NCBI GenBank assembly: GCA_037127255.1 | Contig: JBANSL010000007.1 | Span: forward strand, 64,031,038-64,095,037 | Direction of reading: 5' to 3' | Source of the DNA: Persicaria tinctoria | Lineage: Eukaryota; Streptophyta; Magnoliopsida; Caryophyllales; Polygonaceae | DNA length: 64,000 bases | Shown here: in pieces, positions 1 through 11,035 of the stretch | Layout: each line of letters begins with the position of its first letter | Position numbering within the stretch: the stretch's first letter is position 1 | The notes under the pieces: model-generated | Seen by the model: the letters and a program-made list of their open reading frames with translations, nothing else | Database searches by the model: none | What the model was told of the DNA's origin: nothing | Made by a program: the position numbers and the translations under genes

Positions 1-176
1 TAACCATTTTCCCATTTACTCATAAAATTAGACCCATTTACACCAAAATTAGGCCCATTTATTCATTACTCATTAAATTAGGCCCATTTACCTTTAAATT
101 AAGCCCATTTACCTCCAAATTAGACTATTTTCACTTTAAGAGGGATTTTCATCTTAAGCCTCATTTTCATTTGAAC

Positions 177-178
<2 letters not shown>
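1..178. repeat. Dispersed AT-rich repeat end, copy 1
   Basis: The stretch is built from short phrases of the type 'cccatttac' and 'aaattaggcccattta'. A closely similar block lies in the same orientation at about 34920-35113, and a related block appears reversed at about 28560-28680. Both direct copies run straight into a long TA tract. It is probably the end of a dispersed element; no coding signal is visible. Confidence 0.6.

Positions 179-268
<90 letters not shown>
179..268. repeat. (TA)n microsatellite
   Basis: About 90 bp of almost perfect TA dinucleotide. It separates the repeat end on the left from a different repeat that starts with 'aggggttgggttcggg'. Confidence 0.95.
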
Positions 269-272
<4 letters not shown>

Positions 273-690
273 GTTGGGTTCGGGAACACACAACTCCAAA
301 AATGAGAAGAAAAGAAGCAATTTGATTGGTCCACATGTGCAAAAGTGAATTAAAATTCCGAGACACGCGGCTTCCTCCAATTAATTAGTAACACCCACCC
401 AAATTAATTAACAACATCCCTCACTCTCACCTACACACTAATTAATTGCACGCGCCAACTTACTAATTAATTAGAAATTGTAAGTGTTCACATGAACTTT
501 TAAAAATAATTTTTTGGCATTTTCACTTGTTAAAAAAATATAAAAAAAATATATATTTGGGTGTAATTTAATTTTATCTACACATAGACACCCACTTTGT
601 ATATGTTTTGTTGAAAAAAAAATTGACAAGAAGTGGTTCAGGAATTTTATTCACAGTTGTTCGGCTATTTTATTCACAGTGGTTCAGCAT
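269..690 (-). repeat. Short copy of the 16.6-19.2 kb repeat family
   Basis: Read on the minus strand, this matches the right part of the element at 16.6-19.2 kb: the 'gaaccactgtgaataaaat' units, the segment around 480-620 (equivalent to about 18840-18950) and the terminal 'gaacccaacccctatata'. It cuts into the gag/pol fragment at about 690, so it probably inserted there later. No coding capacity is visible. Confidence 0.65.
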
Positions 691-1560
691 AAAGCATTGA
701 ATTTGTATTGACCGAATCCAATAGTTATAGAAAACTTACCGGGATCTAGCATTTTCTCTAGAAGGTCCATCTTACTGCATTCCTCTGCGATCTCAGCCAT
801 CGACCGCTTCTTGCTCAAGATATCCTTGAGAAACTTCACATATGAGGGAATTTCATGAAGAGCTTCTGTAAAGGGGATAGTGACGTTGAGCCTTTGAAGC
901 ATCTTCACGAAATGCTGAAACTTTTTCTCCGCTGGGTCCTTCAAAGATTTTGTTGGGAATGGCAGCGTTTTCTTCTTCGATAGTGTTGGAGTGTGGTCGA
1001 CGTCGAGTGGTGTCTGGTCAACGTTGACTATTGGAGCCGAATTCTAGGCAGGTTCTGCATTCTGGTCGACATCGAGTAGAGGGTGCTCGACGTCGAATGG
1101 GTTGGTCGACGTCGAGTACTCTCTAGTAGCTTCATCCTCCGTGTTTTGCTCGGGCGTTTGCAGCTGTCGCTCACTCCTTAAGTTCATAGCTGCCACCTGT
1201 CTTGCAGATTTACCCTTAGGGTTAGGTTCAGAAGATCCAGGGAGCGTACCTGATTGTTTGGGGATGGATGTGGCCAGTTGACCAATCTGGGTCTCTATAG
1301 TCTTCCTCCAAACACTGATTTCTCCCAATCGCGAGTTGATGCCATGCAGTTGAATACAGACGGTGTTGTTGGCTTATTTGAATTCAGTATGGTTCCTTCG
1401 CATCTCGTCAAGAATAACCTGCAGGTCATCTTTCTTACCATCTCTGTCAGGATGACCAGGAGCTCTGTAGGGCGGGGGGTCTCTTTGGTGTTAGGGTTGT
1501 CGATACTAGCTCCAGTTTTGCTACTGATGGTGCCCTGAGTAGTTCCCTCCCCCCCCCCCC
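690..1560 (-). pseudogene. Ty3/gypsy (Athila-like) gag-protease region fragment
   Basis: Minus-strand translation gives two open stretches. One (1328-1044) contains IETQIGQLATSIP and SEPNPKGK, a pattern typical of the linker after gag in Athila/Retand-type gypsy elements. The next (about 960-690) contains KFQHFVKMLQRLNVTIPF and IPSYVKFLKDILSKKR, the conserved block before the protease. A stop at 1044 separates them. No reverse transcriptase or integrase follows, because the element is cut at about 690. The coding DNA contains 'gtcgacgtcgagta' words also found in the LTRs at 1.9-3.2 kb. Family assignment is from recall of the motif. Confidence 0.7.
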
Positions 1561-1567
1561 CCCCCCC
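1549..1567. repeat. Poly(C) tract
   Basis: An almost pure C run of about 19 bp at the upstream edge of the gypsy fragment. It may be a slippage tract or an assembly weak point. Confidence 0.9.
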
Positions 1568-1631
1568 AACATAACGTGCCTCTTCGTGGGCCTGTACAAG
1601 CTGTAGTTGGTCGGCATGTGGGCATGCTGTT

Positions 1632-2544
1632 GTGAGCCTGAATTGCCATGTTTTACGCTTACTTTTATATCAATTTATGCATGTATTTCACATCATTGGG
1701 TTATAATTATGCAGAATTTATGTAGTTTATGCTTATTTATCAAATTATGGAGTCTACACTAGTTTCTGTTTAATTTCACAGAAATCGAGATGTTTTACAG
1801 CAATTTGGAGAAAGAAGGAAATCATGGAATAACTCGAGGTCCAAAACAGAAAGTCTAAGATCAAACAGGAGTTGAACCAAAGCATATCGAGCAGAAAAGA
1901 GAAGAAGAAGCACTCGACAGGACTAGTCGATATCGACTACTCTAATCGATATTGACTAACATGGTCGAGATTTCCCAGTCGAGCAAGAAGACGAGCAGCA
2001 ATCCACTCGAGAGCAAGAACTAGTCGACATCGAGGAAACTACTCGATGTCGAGTACCCATCGACTACAAAAATTCTACTCGAGCTCGAGCACATCACGAG
2101 GAGAAGACAGTCCTACTCGATGTTGAGGAACTTGGTCGACGTCGAGTACTTTTCTGGGCCAATCCGAGTCGAAATCGAGTGGATTCCGAGCTATGTGGAT
2201 TACTTTCAAGTGAAGGCACGAGATATTCTATCAATTCAAGAGAAGATTTATCAAGTTCAAGAGAGATTTGTCCACATTAGATATTTTCCTGGTTTATTTT
2301 AGAGATTTATTTCCAAAATTAATCATTAAGCTTTAGATAGATAATTTTAGATATAGATATAGATATATTATTATTTCCTTGGATAGAGGGGATTGAATCC
2401 TATAAATAAGGCCCTAGGGGTTGAGTTTTAGGATCATCCAACAACATTCAATTTCAGTTCCAATTTACAACATATAGCGAGTTCGAGAGAGAGGGCTTAG
2501 GCCGAGAGGAGTTGGAGTTTGCGAGAGCAGTTTTGGCTTCGATT
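1632..2544 (+). mobile_element. LTR, copy A (truncated by copy B)
   Basis: Shares a leading block ('ttatgtagtttatgctta', 'tatggagtctac') and a promoter block with copy B (2545-3724) and, more distantly, with the copy at about 62940-64000. A TATA box (TATAAATA) lies at 2401-2408 and is followed by a conserved leader. The middle (1890-2180) is packed with TCGA words such as 'gtcgacatcgag'. Copy A stops abruptly where copy B begins. Boundaries are approximate. Confidence 0.6.
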
Positions 2545-3724
2545 GGTGATGTCCATGTTTTATGCCATGTTTTTATATCTATTTTAGCCCCTTATTCTGT
2601 CATTTTATATATTATGGGTTGAGAATGTACATAATTTATGTAGTTTATGCTTATTTGCCAAATTATGGAGTCTACGCTAGTTTCTGTTTAATTTCGCAGA
2701 AATCGGACGCACTTTGGAGCTTAAAGGAAAGTCATGAAGAAGCTAAGGATGGTGCAGCTAGAGAAAATCCCATATTTCGACATCCACCATTCTGAATAAA
2801 GTTCTGATATCTTCATGAGAGTTGTAGCCCTCGAAAAGAGCTTTCCAACGCATGCTCATATGCGTCAATCCGACGAACGAGGACTCGGGAAAGTGCGTTT
2901 CAAGAACGGAGCAGAATGCTGAAAGCCAGCAGAGTTACTCGAAGTCGACCAAACTGGTCGACATCGACCAACTTTTGCTCGATGTTTTCTCCAGAGGACG
3001 AGATCGAGCATGAGCCGTTCTCGACGTCGAGTAGACTTACTCGAGGTCGACCACCACTGACCCATACCCGAGCCCGGGAAGGGAAGAATCAACTCGAGAA
3101 GACGAAATCGAGTACACCCTACTCGGCGTCGACCAGACTTGGTCGAAGTCGACTACCACCAGTGCCCGACATCATGCTAGTCCGAGTCTTGTTAAGGTTC
3201 TACCCCGAATCCGATGGAGATATTTTCGAGACGAGATTTCCAACACACGAAGATTTAGATATTTTTGTATCTTTTATCTTTTTATTTATCCTAAGGGTTA
3301 CACAATTAATTACCCTAGGATTTATCTAGTTTTATCTAGTTTAGATATATTTATTTCCTAAGTAGAATTATATCTTCTATTTTAGATAGAGATATAGATA
3401 GAAATTCTTTCCTTGATTAGCAATGATTGGAAGCCTATAAATAAAGCCCATGGGGCTAGTTTTTATTCATTCAATCTTAGGAAGGGAAGTAGGAGAGAGA
3501 GTGGAGGCCAAGAGGAGTTTGTGAAGCGAGAGCGGAATTGGATTCCTTTGGTTGTAAGCGTTATTTGGTTTAATTTAATGCAAATTGTTTCTTTTTCATC
3601 AACGATGTCTGCGATTGCGATGAAGCGAGAGTAGTCCACCCACTTCTAGGGTCGGGGCGAGCCCGACGATAGCCATGCGTGTTTGAGGTAAATATCCGAC
3701 CTTTATCATATTTTGAGCATCTAC
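2545..3724 (+). mobile_element. LTR, copy B
   Basis: Begins TGATGTCC, as does the copy near 62940. A conserved block at about 2826-2900 ('gaaaagagctttccaacgca', 'tatgcgtcaatc') matches 63265-63330. The TATA box TATAAATA is at 3436-3443, and the transcript leader contains the word 'gagagagtggaggccaagag'. TCGA-rich words again fill 2935-3160. The end at about 3724 is where the next element begins. Open frames here (for example 2916-3329) are not credible proteins. Confidence 0.6.
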
Positions 3725-4800
3725 TGATACGTTTGGGATACCCGATCCTTCGCCTGTGGGCTCAAGATCAAGAACCACGCCGTATATTTGCTTAGATCTT
3801 GCAATGCTATTTGATATCTCCTGATTTGGAACAAATTAAACAAGTAATTAAAATTCGGAATAGCGACAGTTTCAACACATGATAAAATTCCAGAAATCTT
3901 GACTAGGTAATAGCGATAGAAAACAAGAACAACGAGAGAGAGAAGCGAGGGCTGGGCGCACAAGGGTTCGGGCACACAGGCGTCGAGGCCTCAGGGTGTG
4001 CGGGTACTGGCGCGCGGAGAGAGTCTCGCTCGGAGCGAGTGGACTAGCGAGCGAGAACGCGGGAGCGAGGGCGCCTGAGAGCGCGGAAGCAGGAGCGAAG
4101 GCGCCAGGGAGCGTCTACGCTCGCTGGGAGCAGGCTGCTCACGGACGACACCAAGGGCCAAGCTTTGCGGGTGCGCTGGCGTCTAGGTCGAGTAGAGCTG
4201 TGTTGGCTTCCTCGATCTCGATGAACCAAGGTGAGGTTTTGGTGATTGTGAAGGCTGAAAGTTACCAAGAACATAAGACAATGATAGTGTTTTGGATTGA
4301 TAACCAAGAACCCTTTAATCCATAAAGGGGTTCTCAATTCTAATTCAATCTAATTAATTCAAACTTGCATAACATGAATATATAGAAAACTTATGAGAGA
4401 TCTAACCAATCCTTCCTTGCAAAGGAAAGGGGTTTGGATAGATTAATTCTATCTAAAGATAAATAAAATAATCCTAAGATAAATAAATCCTAATAAGATA
4501 GATATTTAGTAACTTGGTGGACAAGGATTATATCTAGAAGAGATATAATTAATTCCACCTTATTAATCTAATATGCATAAAATAATAACATAATTAACTA
4601 ATAAATTTCGGCCCATGCACAAGACAAACTCGGCCCATTCATAAGACAACTCGGCCATGGTCATGTCGAGTGGCCAAGGACATGTCGAGTATGGTTGGAT
4701 CATGGTGGGTGCAGACGAGTCTTCATGAGCTCTGTGTGTGGACGCAGGCTCACTTCTTGTGCTGGCGGTATAAACTTGAGCCAAGTGATCCAGGGTGGCC
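3725..4800 (-). mobile_element. 3' LTR of the pol-deleted gypsy element
   Basis: Nearly identical to 7645-8720. Both copies begin TGATACGTTTGGG on the plus strand, so on the element strand the LTR ends in ATCA. The similarity continues past the LTR into a short coding end of pol (minus-strand residues ARAKKIQTATKAF in the right copy), so the inner LTR edge is not fixed. It includes a GC-rich part (3950-4200) and an AT-rich part with TATA-like sequence. Confidence 0.75.
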
Positions 4801-4859
4801 TGAACCCTTGCTCTAACGTTCCATGGTGATGGACAAGAAAGGCCTTAGTTGCAGTTTGA

Positions 4860-6575
4860 ATCTTCTTGGAGATTCCTGAATGGTGATGGACTAGTGTGGA
4901 AGATGTTCTCCCTTTGATCAGCCATGGGAGATTCCTGAATGTGTAGGACCCGCCGGTTGACAAGACAGAGCACGTTGTCATATTCTGATGTGTCGATCTC
5001 CTTAATAGGTTCAGACGGCTGGTCCTCCTCCACTTCACTCGAAATTACATGGTCCTCCACAGTCTCCTCCTCATAGTAATGGTCTCCCAAATTATTGAGA
5101 AAAACCTTCCTTTTCTGAGGGAAATTGCGAGAGACATGCCCAGAACCACCACAAGTGAAGCAGCGGATGTTTTTGTTGCGATCTGTAGAAGGTGCAACAA
5201 CTCTTCTAGTTTCAACCTAATAACCCTGTTGAAGTGAGTTGGAAACTCCCTTTTGCTGCATAGAAGGGTTAGATGTAAAAGGCTTAGATTGACTAGAAGG
5301 GTTAAAGGGAACAAACCTGCGACCTTGCGAAGTCTGATCGAATCGAGTCCTCTGTTGCCGAAGCTGCTGCTGCTGTTATTCATACATAAGCTGTGCTTTA
5401 TGAGTCAAAGTGTTAATATCTCTAATGGAATGGATAGATAAAGGATTTTTAATAGAAATATTAAGACCAGCAAGAAATTGAGTACACAAAGCACGTTCAG
5501 TAAGATAAACATTAGCCTGATGGGAGAGTCGTTCAAGCTCATCCCTGTAGTAATTAGGAGAGCGAGTTCCTTGGCGGCAGGACGCGAGCTGCATCCTCAT
5601 AGACTCCGTGTATTCCTCAGGCACATGTCTCTTTTTCAGGAGATAGCGAAGTTGTGGCCAAGTTTCAACAGGTTGCTTGTCCTGACGACGGCGCATCTCA
5701 CGAGTGCGGAACCACCAGGTGCGAGCTTTACCTACTAAATTCAATATAACAACTTCCAACTTCTCCGTTTCCTCATAGCGTAAATGTTCAAGCAGATAGT
5801 CAATATGATTTTCCCAAACAAGATAAGCTTCAGGATCAGTATTACCATCAAAGGTTTCTAATTTAAGCTTAACATCTCGTCTCTGTATAGCTTGAGCATT
5901 ATCAAATCTAAGATGACCAAAATTAGGAGGGGGTAAATCATCAAAGTTAGGATTTACCTCATGGTAAGCATCCTCCAAATGTGGTGTCTCATTCAGATCA
6001 TTATTGCTGCGGCTGTCATCCCAGTTAGCACGAGTATAAAATAGTTGTTGCGGACGTTGATGTGGCCTCCCTTGCTGATGCCGTGGTGGGGTGTGCTCAC
6101 GGCGATCCTGGTGGCCATTGAAGCCCGCTAGAGCATCGTTGTCATTCTCTCCAGTGAAAGGGTTAGGAGTAGCAGATTTAAGCTAATAATGTAATCGACC
6201 AGAAGGGGGAGGTTTAACCCAATAAAAGGTGTTACCTGCGGGTTGCGGATTACCTGTAGGTGGAACATTACCTGAAGGAGGTGTAGTATCTGGGGGTGCT
6301 GGAGGCGGCTTACCTCTAGAGGGAGGTGTAGATCCAGAAGCCTCCGCCCGTTTTGCCTCCTCAAATTTCCGCGCGACTGCCTGTTTGATGAGGTCAGAGT
6401 AAAATACGCGGTCCTCCTGACGTTCAATAGCTCGACGATTTTCAGCCTCTGCCATTTCCTTACGCATAACCAGAGTAGATTCTTGTAAAGCAGAGCGAAT
6501 AATGAACTGCATATCAGAAGCATAAATGCCAGCAGGTGGGGTAGGGGAAGGGTTGGGGTCGCTATCGTTCGACAT
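4860..6575 (-). pseudogene. gag: Ty3/gypsy gag with three in-frame stops, pol deleted
   Basis: A single minus-strand frame starts at 6575 and runs to about 4860. The first about 130 residues are proline-rich. From about residue 200 comes the retrotransposon gag domain (LKLETFDGNTDPEAYLVWE, KLEVVILNLVGKARTWW, FLAGLNISIKNPL). A zinc knuckle follows near 5165-5120, reading CFTCGGSGHVSRNF; the last cysteine is replaced by Phe. Three nonsense codons interrupt the frame, at 6183-6185 (TAG), 5376-5378 (TAA) and 5217-5219 (TAG). After about 4860 the frame joins DNA normally found at the far end of pol, so protease, reverse transcriptase, RNase H and integrase are all missing. The element could only move using another element's proteins. 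Confidence 0.85.
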
Positions 6576-6629
6576 GTTCCTACAATATCAGAAGAGCAAC
6601 AAGTAAACGAAGCAAAGACCAGAAACAAA

Positions 6630-7624
6630 GTAATGCAAGCTCTAGTGATTCCTAAGAGTGATTCAAGTTTTTAGAAATCAAAGAGCGAGAAAAACAAGGC
6701 ACTATATTCAAGCAATTCCCCTGGACACAGAATTTTGCAATATTGAAGACAGCAAGTAATAATCAGAATTGCAAATTAAATCAGCCACAAAGTCGGATAT
6801 CAAGGATAGCAAGTATAAACAAGCGGCTGAATGTGTACAGAAAAAGAACTACAATGTGATGCTAGAATAATATGAATGTGTAATAATCGACAATAGCAAT
6901 CACAAGGGCAATCAAGTGCACACACTCCGTCAACTATTATCTGACGGTTGTAACACGGTTCAGAGAAAGAGGGTGACACCAAGGCTCCAGTGTCGGCACA
7001 GCACAAAATCACACAAGTAGGGTTATTTTGTAATGCTTAAAACCGATTAGATCATCTAACATGTAGCAATCACAGAACTAACAAGGAAGAGTTACTAACT
7101 CAACAATGTAAATGAAAGAATGCTCCTTTTTTTTTTTTTTTTTTTTTTGAATTATGCTCGGCTTTTTCTGTTTTTTTTTTTTTTTGTTTTGTTTTTAAAC
7201 TATGAACTAGCTGCTGTAAAGGAAGGCAGCAACCGAAAATTAAGAGCAAGAAAAAAAAATTTAAAAAAAAATAACAAGCTACGATGATTTAAAAGTAAGC
7301 AAAAATAAGGAAAATAGGGATAATAGGCTAGAAACTGGAAAAATTAGCGTTCTTTAGTGGTGCAAGTTCATATAATGCTTTTAATCCGAGAATCACAATC
7401 ATAGGCATGATATGTAGCAACTAAGAATAAAAGATCACAACTTGCAGTCAAAAACTCAATATCTTCGAAATTAAAGATCCAAACAAAGAATAACAAAAAT
7501 AAAGTGCCAATTTTGATGGGTGAACAATAAAGATTTAACTTTTATGCAGCGGCTATGGTGAAAAATAAGGCACGAAAAATAAATCACACAAATAAGAAAT
7601 CAAGAGAGTAAAGAACTTGCATTA
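6630..7624 (-). other. Untranslated leader of the gypsy element
   Basis: Lies between the primer binding site and gag. No coding signal. It contains two poly(T) runs (about 7126-7148 and 7170-7184) and AT-rich sequence, as expected for a gypsy leader that has drifted. Confidence 0.6.
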
Positions 7625-7642
7625 ACCTGAAATCCGATACCA
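7625..7642 (-). promoter_or_regulatory. Primer binding site (tRNA-Met type)
   Basis: On the minus strand, two bases after the LTR end (…ATCA), the sequence reads TGGTATCGGATTTCAGGT. The first eight bases fit the initiator-Met PBS commonly seen in plant LTR elements (TGGTATCAGAG...); the rest has drifted. It sets the orientation: 5' LTR at 7645-8.7 kb, 3' LTR at 3.7-4.8 kb. Confidence 0.65.
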
Positions 7643-7644
7643 CT

Positions 7645-8876
7645 TGATACGTTTGGGATACCCGATCCTTCGCCCGTGGGCTCAAGATCAAGAACCACGC
7701 CGTATATTTTCTTAGATCTTGCAATGCTCTTTGATATCTCCTAATTTGGAACAAATTAAACAAGTAATTAAAATTCGGAATAGCGACAGTTTCAATACTT
7801 AATAAAAATAGGCCTCGAGGGCTAGGCGCGCAAGAACAGTGAGAGAGAGAGAAGCGAGGGCTGGGCGCGCAAGGGTCCGGGCACACAGGCCTCGAGGCCT
7901 CAGGGTGTGCGGGTACTGGCGCGCGGAGAGAGTCTCGCTGGGAGCGAGTGGACTAGCGAGCGAGAACGCGAGAGTGAGGACGCCTGGGAGCGCGGAAGCA
8001 GGAGCGAAGGCGTCAGGGAGCGTCTGCGCTCGCTGGGAGCGGGCTGCTCGCGTACGACGCCTAGGGCCAAGCTTTGCGGGTGCGCTGGCGTCTAGGTCGA
8101 GTAGAGATGTGTTGGCTTCCTCGGTCTCGATGAACCAAGGTGAGGTTTTGGTTATTGTGAAGGCCGAAAGTTACCAAGAACATAAGACAATGATAGTGTT
8201 TTGGATTGATAACCAAGAACCCTTTAATACATAAAGGGGTTCTCAATTCTAATTCAATCTAATTAATTCAAAGTTGCATAACATGAATATATAGAAAACT
8301 TATGAGAGATCTAACCAATCCTTCCTTGCAAAGGAAAGGGGTTTGGATAGATTAATTCTATCTAAAGATAAATAAAATAATCCTAAGATAAATAAATCCT
8401 AATAAGATAGATATTTAGTAACTTGGTGGACAAGGATTATATCTAGAAGAGATATAATTAATTCCACCTTATTAATCTAATATGCATAAAATAATAACAT
8501 AATTAACTAATAAATTTCGGCCCATGCACAAGACAAACTCGGCCCATGCATAAGACAACTCGGCCATGGTCATGTCGAGTGGCCAAGGACATGTCGAGTA
8601 TGGTTGGCTCATGGTGGGTGCAGACGAGTCTTCATGAGCTCTGTGTGTGGACACAAGCTCACTTCTTGTGCTGGCGGTGTAACCTTGAGCCAAGTGATCC
8701 AGGGTGGCCTGAACCCTTGCTCTCTAACGTTCCATGGTGACGGACAAGAAAGGCCTTAGTTGCAGTTTGAATCTTCTTGGCCCTTGCACGAGTGATAGGA
8801 CCATCAAATGGAACCTTCATGTTGTCCTCAATGTCATCAGGAGTCATCGATAATTGCACGGCATCATCTACTACCT
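7645..8876 (-). mobile_element. 5' LTR plus an upstream pol tail
   Basis: The LTR (7645 to about 8650) is near-identical to 3725-4750. Upstream on the minus strand, at 8859-8659, is a coding tail (MTPDDIEDNMKVPFDGPITRARAKK...), the usual end of a gypsy polyprotein. A pol tail lying before a 5' LTR means this LTR was also the 3' LTR of another copy. The arrangement is a remnant of a tandem LTR-internal-LTR array, or of recombination between elements. Confidence 0.7.
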
Positions 8877-9245
8877 TTTATGTCTTTATTCTCTATTTAA
8901 TAGAAATCCATGCTAACAACTTGGATTAATAAACATAAAATCGGTAGATACAATTAGGGTTTCTTGAAAGAGTTGTCTAATTGTTGGAAAAGGCGAAAGC
9001 TTAATCATTCGATACAATTTGCATGATTATCGTTATTTATCTTGCATTATGCATGTTTGGTTATCGTTGTTGCAAACCCCGATCTTGGAAGTCTTTTTCA
9101 TACATAGTTTATTTCGAGATTTGCATTTGTTTATTTTACTGTTTCTACTCGACTTCGACCACCCCTTGGTCGACGGTTCTCCTCTGCATACCCTGCTTTC
9201 GGAGGTTGGCTCTTAAGTTGTACACTTGCTTCAGTTTTGTAACAT
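8877..9245. other. Unassigned AT-rich spacer
   Basis: No supported gene. It holds two imperfect copies of a 'tgcatgattatcgttattt'-like phrase (about 9019-9070) and one 'gtcgacgg' word of the kind seen in the LTRs near 2-3 kb. Confidence 0.4.
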
Positions 9246-9246
9246 T

Positions 9247-9720
9247 CTAGGGGTTCTTTTGAAGGGCTAACAAAATGTTCTTCGGCTTCGCATGGCTTTC
9301 GGTCATGGTCTTAACCAACTCATGCTCTATTGTTGTAGGCCTTCCGGCGAACGCATGCCCATGCAAACTCCTGCGTATCTCGTGGTTGTGAACTCCAGCT
9401 ATCATCTCCACGTTCCAACATCCCCTTTTACTCTCTAAAACTTTCAACATGAATGGACATCCATGTTTTTTCGTCTTCACGCATTTATGGATGCCATCTT
9501 TCATGGGTGTGTATGCCCCTTCTCTCTCACAAAACATCCATGTCCGGCCAAGTGTCTTCGCATCACTCTTGACAACACGTCTGATCACAATGCACATTTG
9601 ATTCTCTTTGGCTTTATTCTTTACCCATTCTACAGCTTTCTTCCTACTGTTGAATGTGTCCTTAGTAGTAAACAGTTGAGTGTAATCTGCTGACCATACC
9701 TGAACAGGCTCCGTGGGCAC
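9247..9720 (-). pseudogene. FAR1-domain N-terminus of a MULE transposase
   Basis: A 157-residue minus-strand frame. Residues 20-115 show the FAR1/WRKY-like DNA-binding domain: FNSRKKAVEWVKNKAKENQ, IVIRR, W-x-CEREG, KKHGCPFMLKV, W-x-VEMIAGVHNHE. It continues with GHAFAGRPT and PKNILLALQKNP, the usual link to the DDE transposase domain of Mutator-like elements. The frame then ends and no DDE/MULE domain follows, so only the DNA-binding end remains. In intact proteins this domain binds the TIR or, in FAR1/FHY3, light-regulated promoters. Whether it belongs to any MULE in this window is unknown. Confidence 0.8.
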
Positions 9721-10098
9721 TGCATTCTGCTCTGATTCATTCTAATCCATCTGCATTCCCGCTGATGATGGGACATGCAAAGTCCTTCCATATGGGGTAC
9801 CCAAATCAGATGACAGTTGAACGAGTTGCGCCCCATTATTTTCCTCTGTGACAGTTGACGAGCTTGGCAATAGGGTGTTATTTGGCACCGCAGTGTCAAA
9901 ACTGTAATTGATATACAATTCAGTGTCCTCATTGTCCCCCTTACAATAAACATTGAAACAAGTGTCAACTCGATATACAAATTGATAGAGTGGAAGTAAA
10001 TTAGTATATAATTTATTCCCTTCATAACATTAAATTAGTATATAATTTATTCATTAACTCTAATTCTTTACCTAATAAAGTTTGCAATGTTATATTAT
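9721..10098. other. Unassigned spacer upstream of the MULE transposase fragment
   Basis: Minus-strand frames here look like degraded protein-coding DNA upstream of the FAR1 fragment, but no domain is recognisable. The right part is AT-rich. Confidence 0.35.
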
Positions 10099-10815
10099 CT
10101 GTAACACCCCCTTTTTAATCCCAAGGGGACGTTACGCCAGTGAATCCCCAGACTTTAATGTCTTTGAATTCACCCGAGGCTTATAGGGACATGCCACCAT
10201 GCTCCCATAAACAAGATGATACTTAAAGCAGTTGAATAAAATAATGCGGAAGTCAATTAAATATCAAAGTTTGGAATATTCAATCACAACAACATAGCTA
10301 ATATACCAAAAACCATAAAGTGTAAATATACTTCAAAGTGACTAAAACCAGCGTAGCATTACGAAAACTTTAATTGTATAAAACTGTAGTTTGAAAGTCC
10401 ATTGATGATAGTCCTCTCTTCAGCTCTTTCCTGCTTCGCTGCTCTCACTAGACATGTGGAATATGGCCTGGTGTTTCGTGAGAACGAAGGAAACCAGTCA
10501 TCCAATAAATAGGATGGTTAGTACAATTAAGACTAGCAAATGATAGGGAAAATGTTCAGACTTTAACCATGCAGTGACCATATAACGGTATGTCATAGGT
10601 TAAGGGAAGGACACAAATATTTAAAGTGGAAACTAGTAAAAAGGCAAAATTTTAAACATGACTCAGATGATCGTGAGGATCGATGATACGATAAGATAAG
10701 GAATTATACCTCGAGTAAGAGTGAAGTATAATATAACTGAATTGATCACCTATTAATAATCTCGATAATAACAATAATGTATATATGTAACTAACACACT
10801 ATAAAACGTAGTAAC

Positions 10816-11035
10816 ACGGGTCCAGACTCAACTAGGACTGCGACTTGAGACTTTGAAGTCTAATAGGGACACGGGTCCAGACTCAACTAGGATTGCGACC
10901 TGAGACTTTGAAGTCTAATAGGGACACGAGTCCATACTCAACTAGGCATGCGACCTGAGACTTTGAAGTCTAATAAGGACACGGGTTCAGACTCAACTAG
11001 GCCTGCGACCTGAGACTATTTGAAGTCTAGATATT
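10816..11035. repeat. 55-bp tandem repeat, four copies
   Basis: Copies start at 10816, 10871, 10926 and 10981. Each contains 'cgggtccagactcaactagg' or a near variant, then 'tgcgacctgagactttgaag'. The last copy is partly degraded. Confidence 0.9.

Noticed and set aside
120..380. Open frames across the TA microsatellite (also 35114-35332)
   Set aside because: Translation is only alternating Ile-Tyr from (TA)n; no coding signal.
2865..3329. Frames inside the TCGA-rich LTR
   Set aside because: Located within the LTR, and the residues (SRST, TRG repeats) follow the TCGA words.
4044..4337. About 100-codon frames in both copies of the gypsy LTR (also 7839-8246)
   Set aside because: Present only in the LTR, on both strands, with no domain; GC-rich LTR composition explains them.
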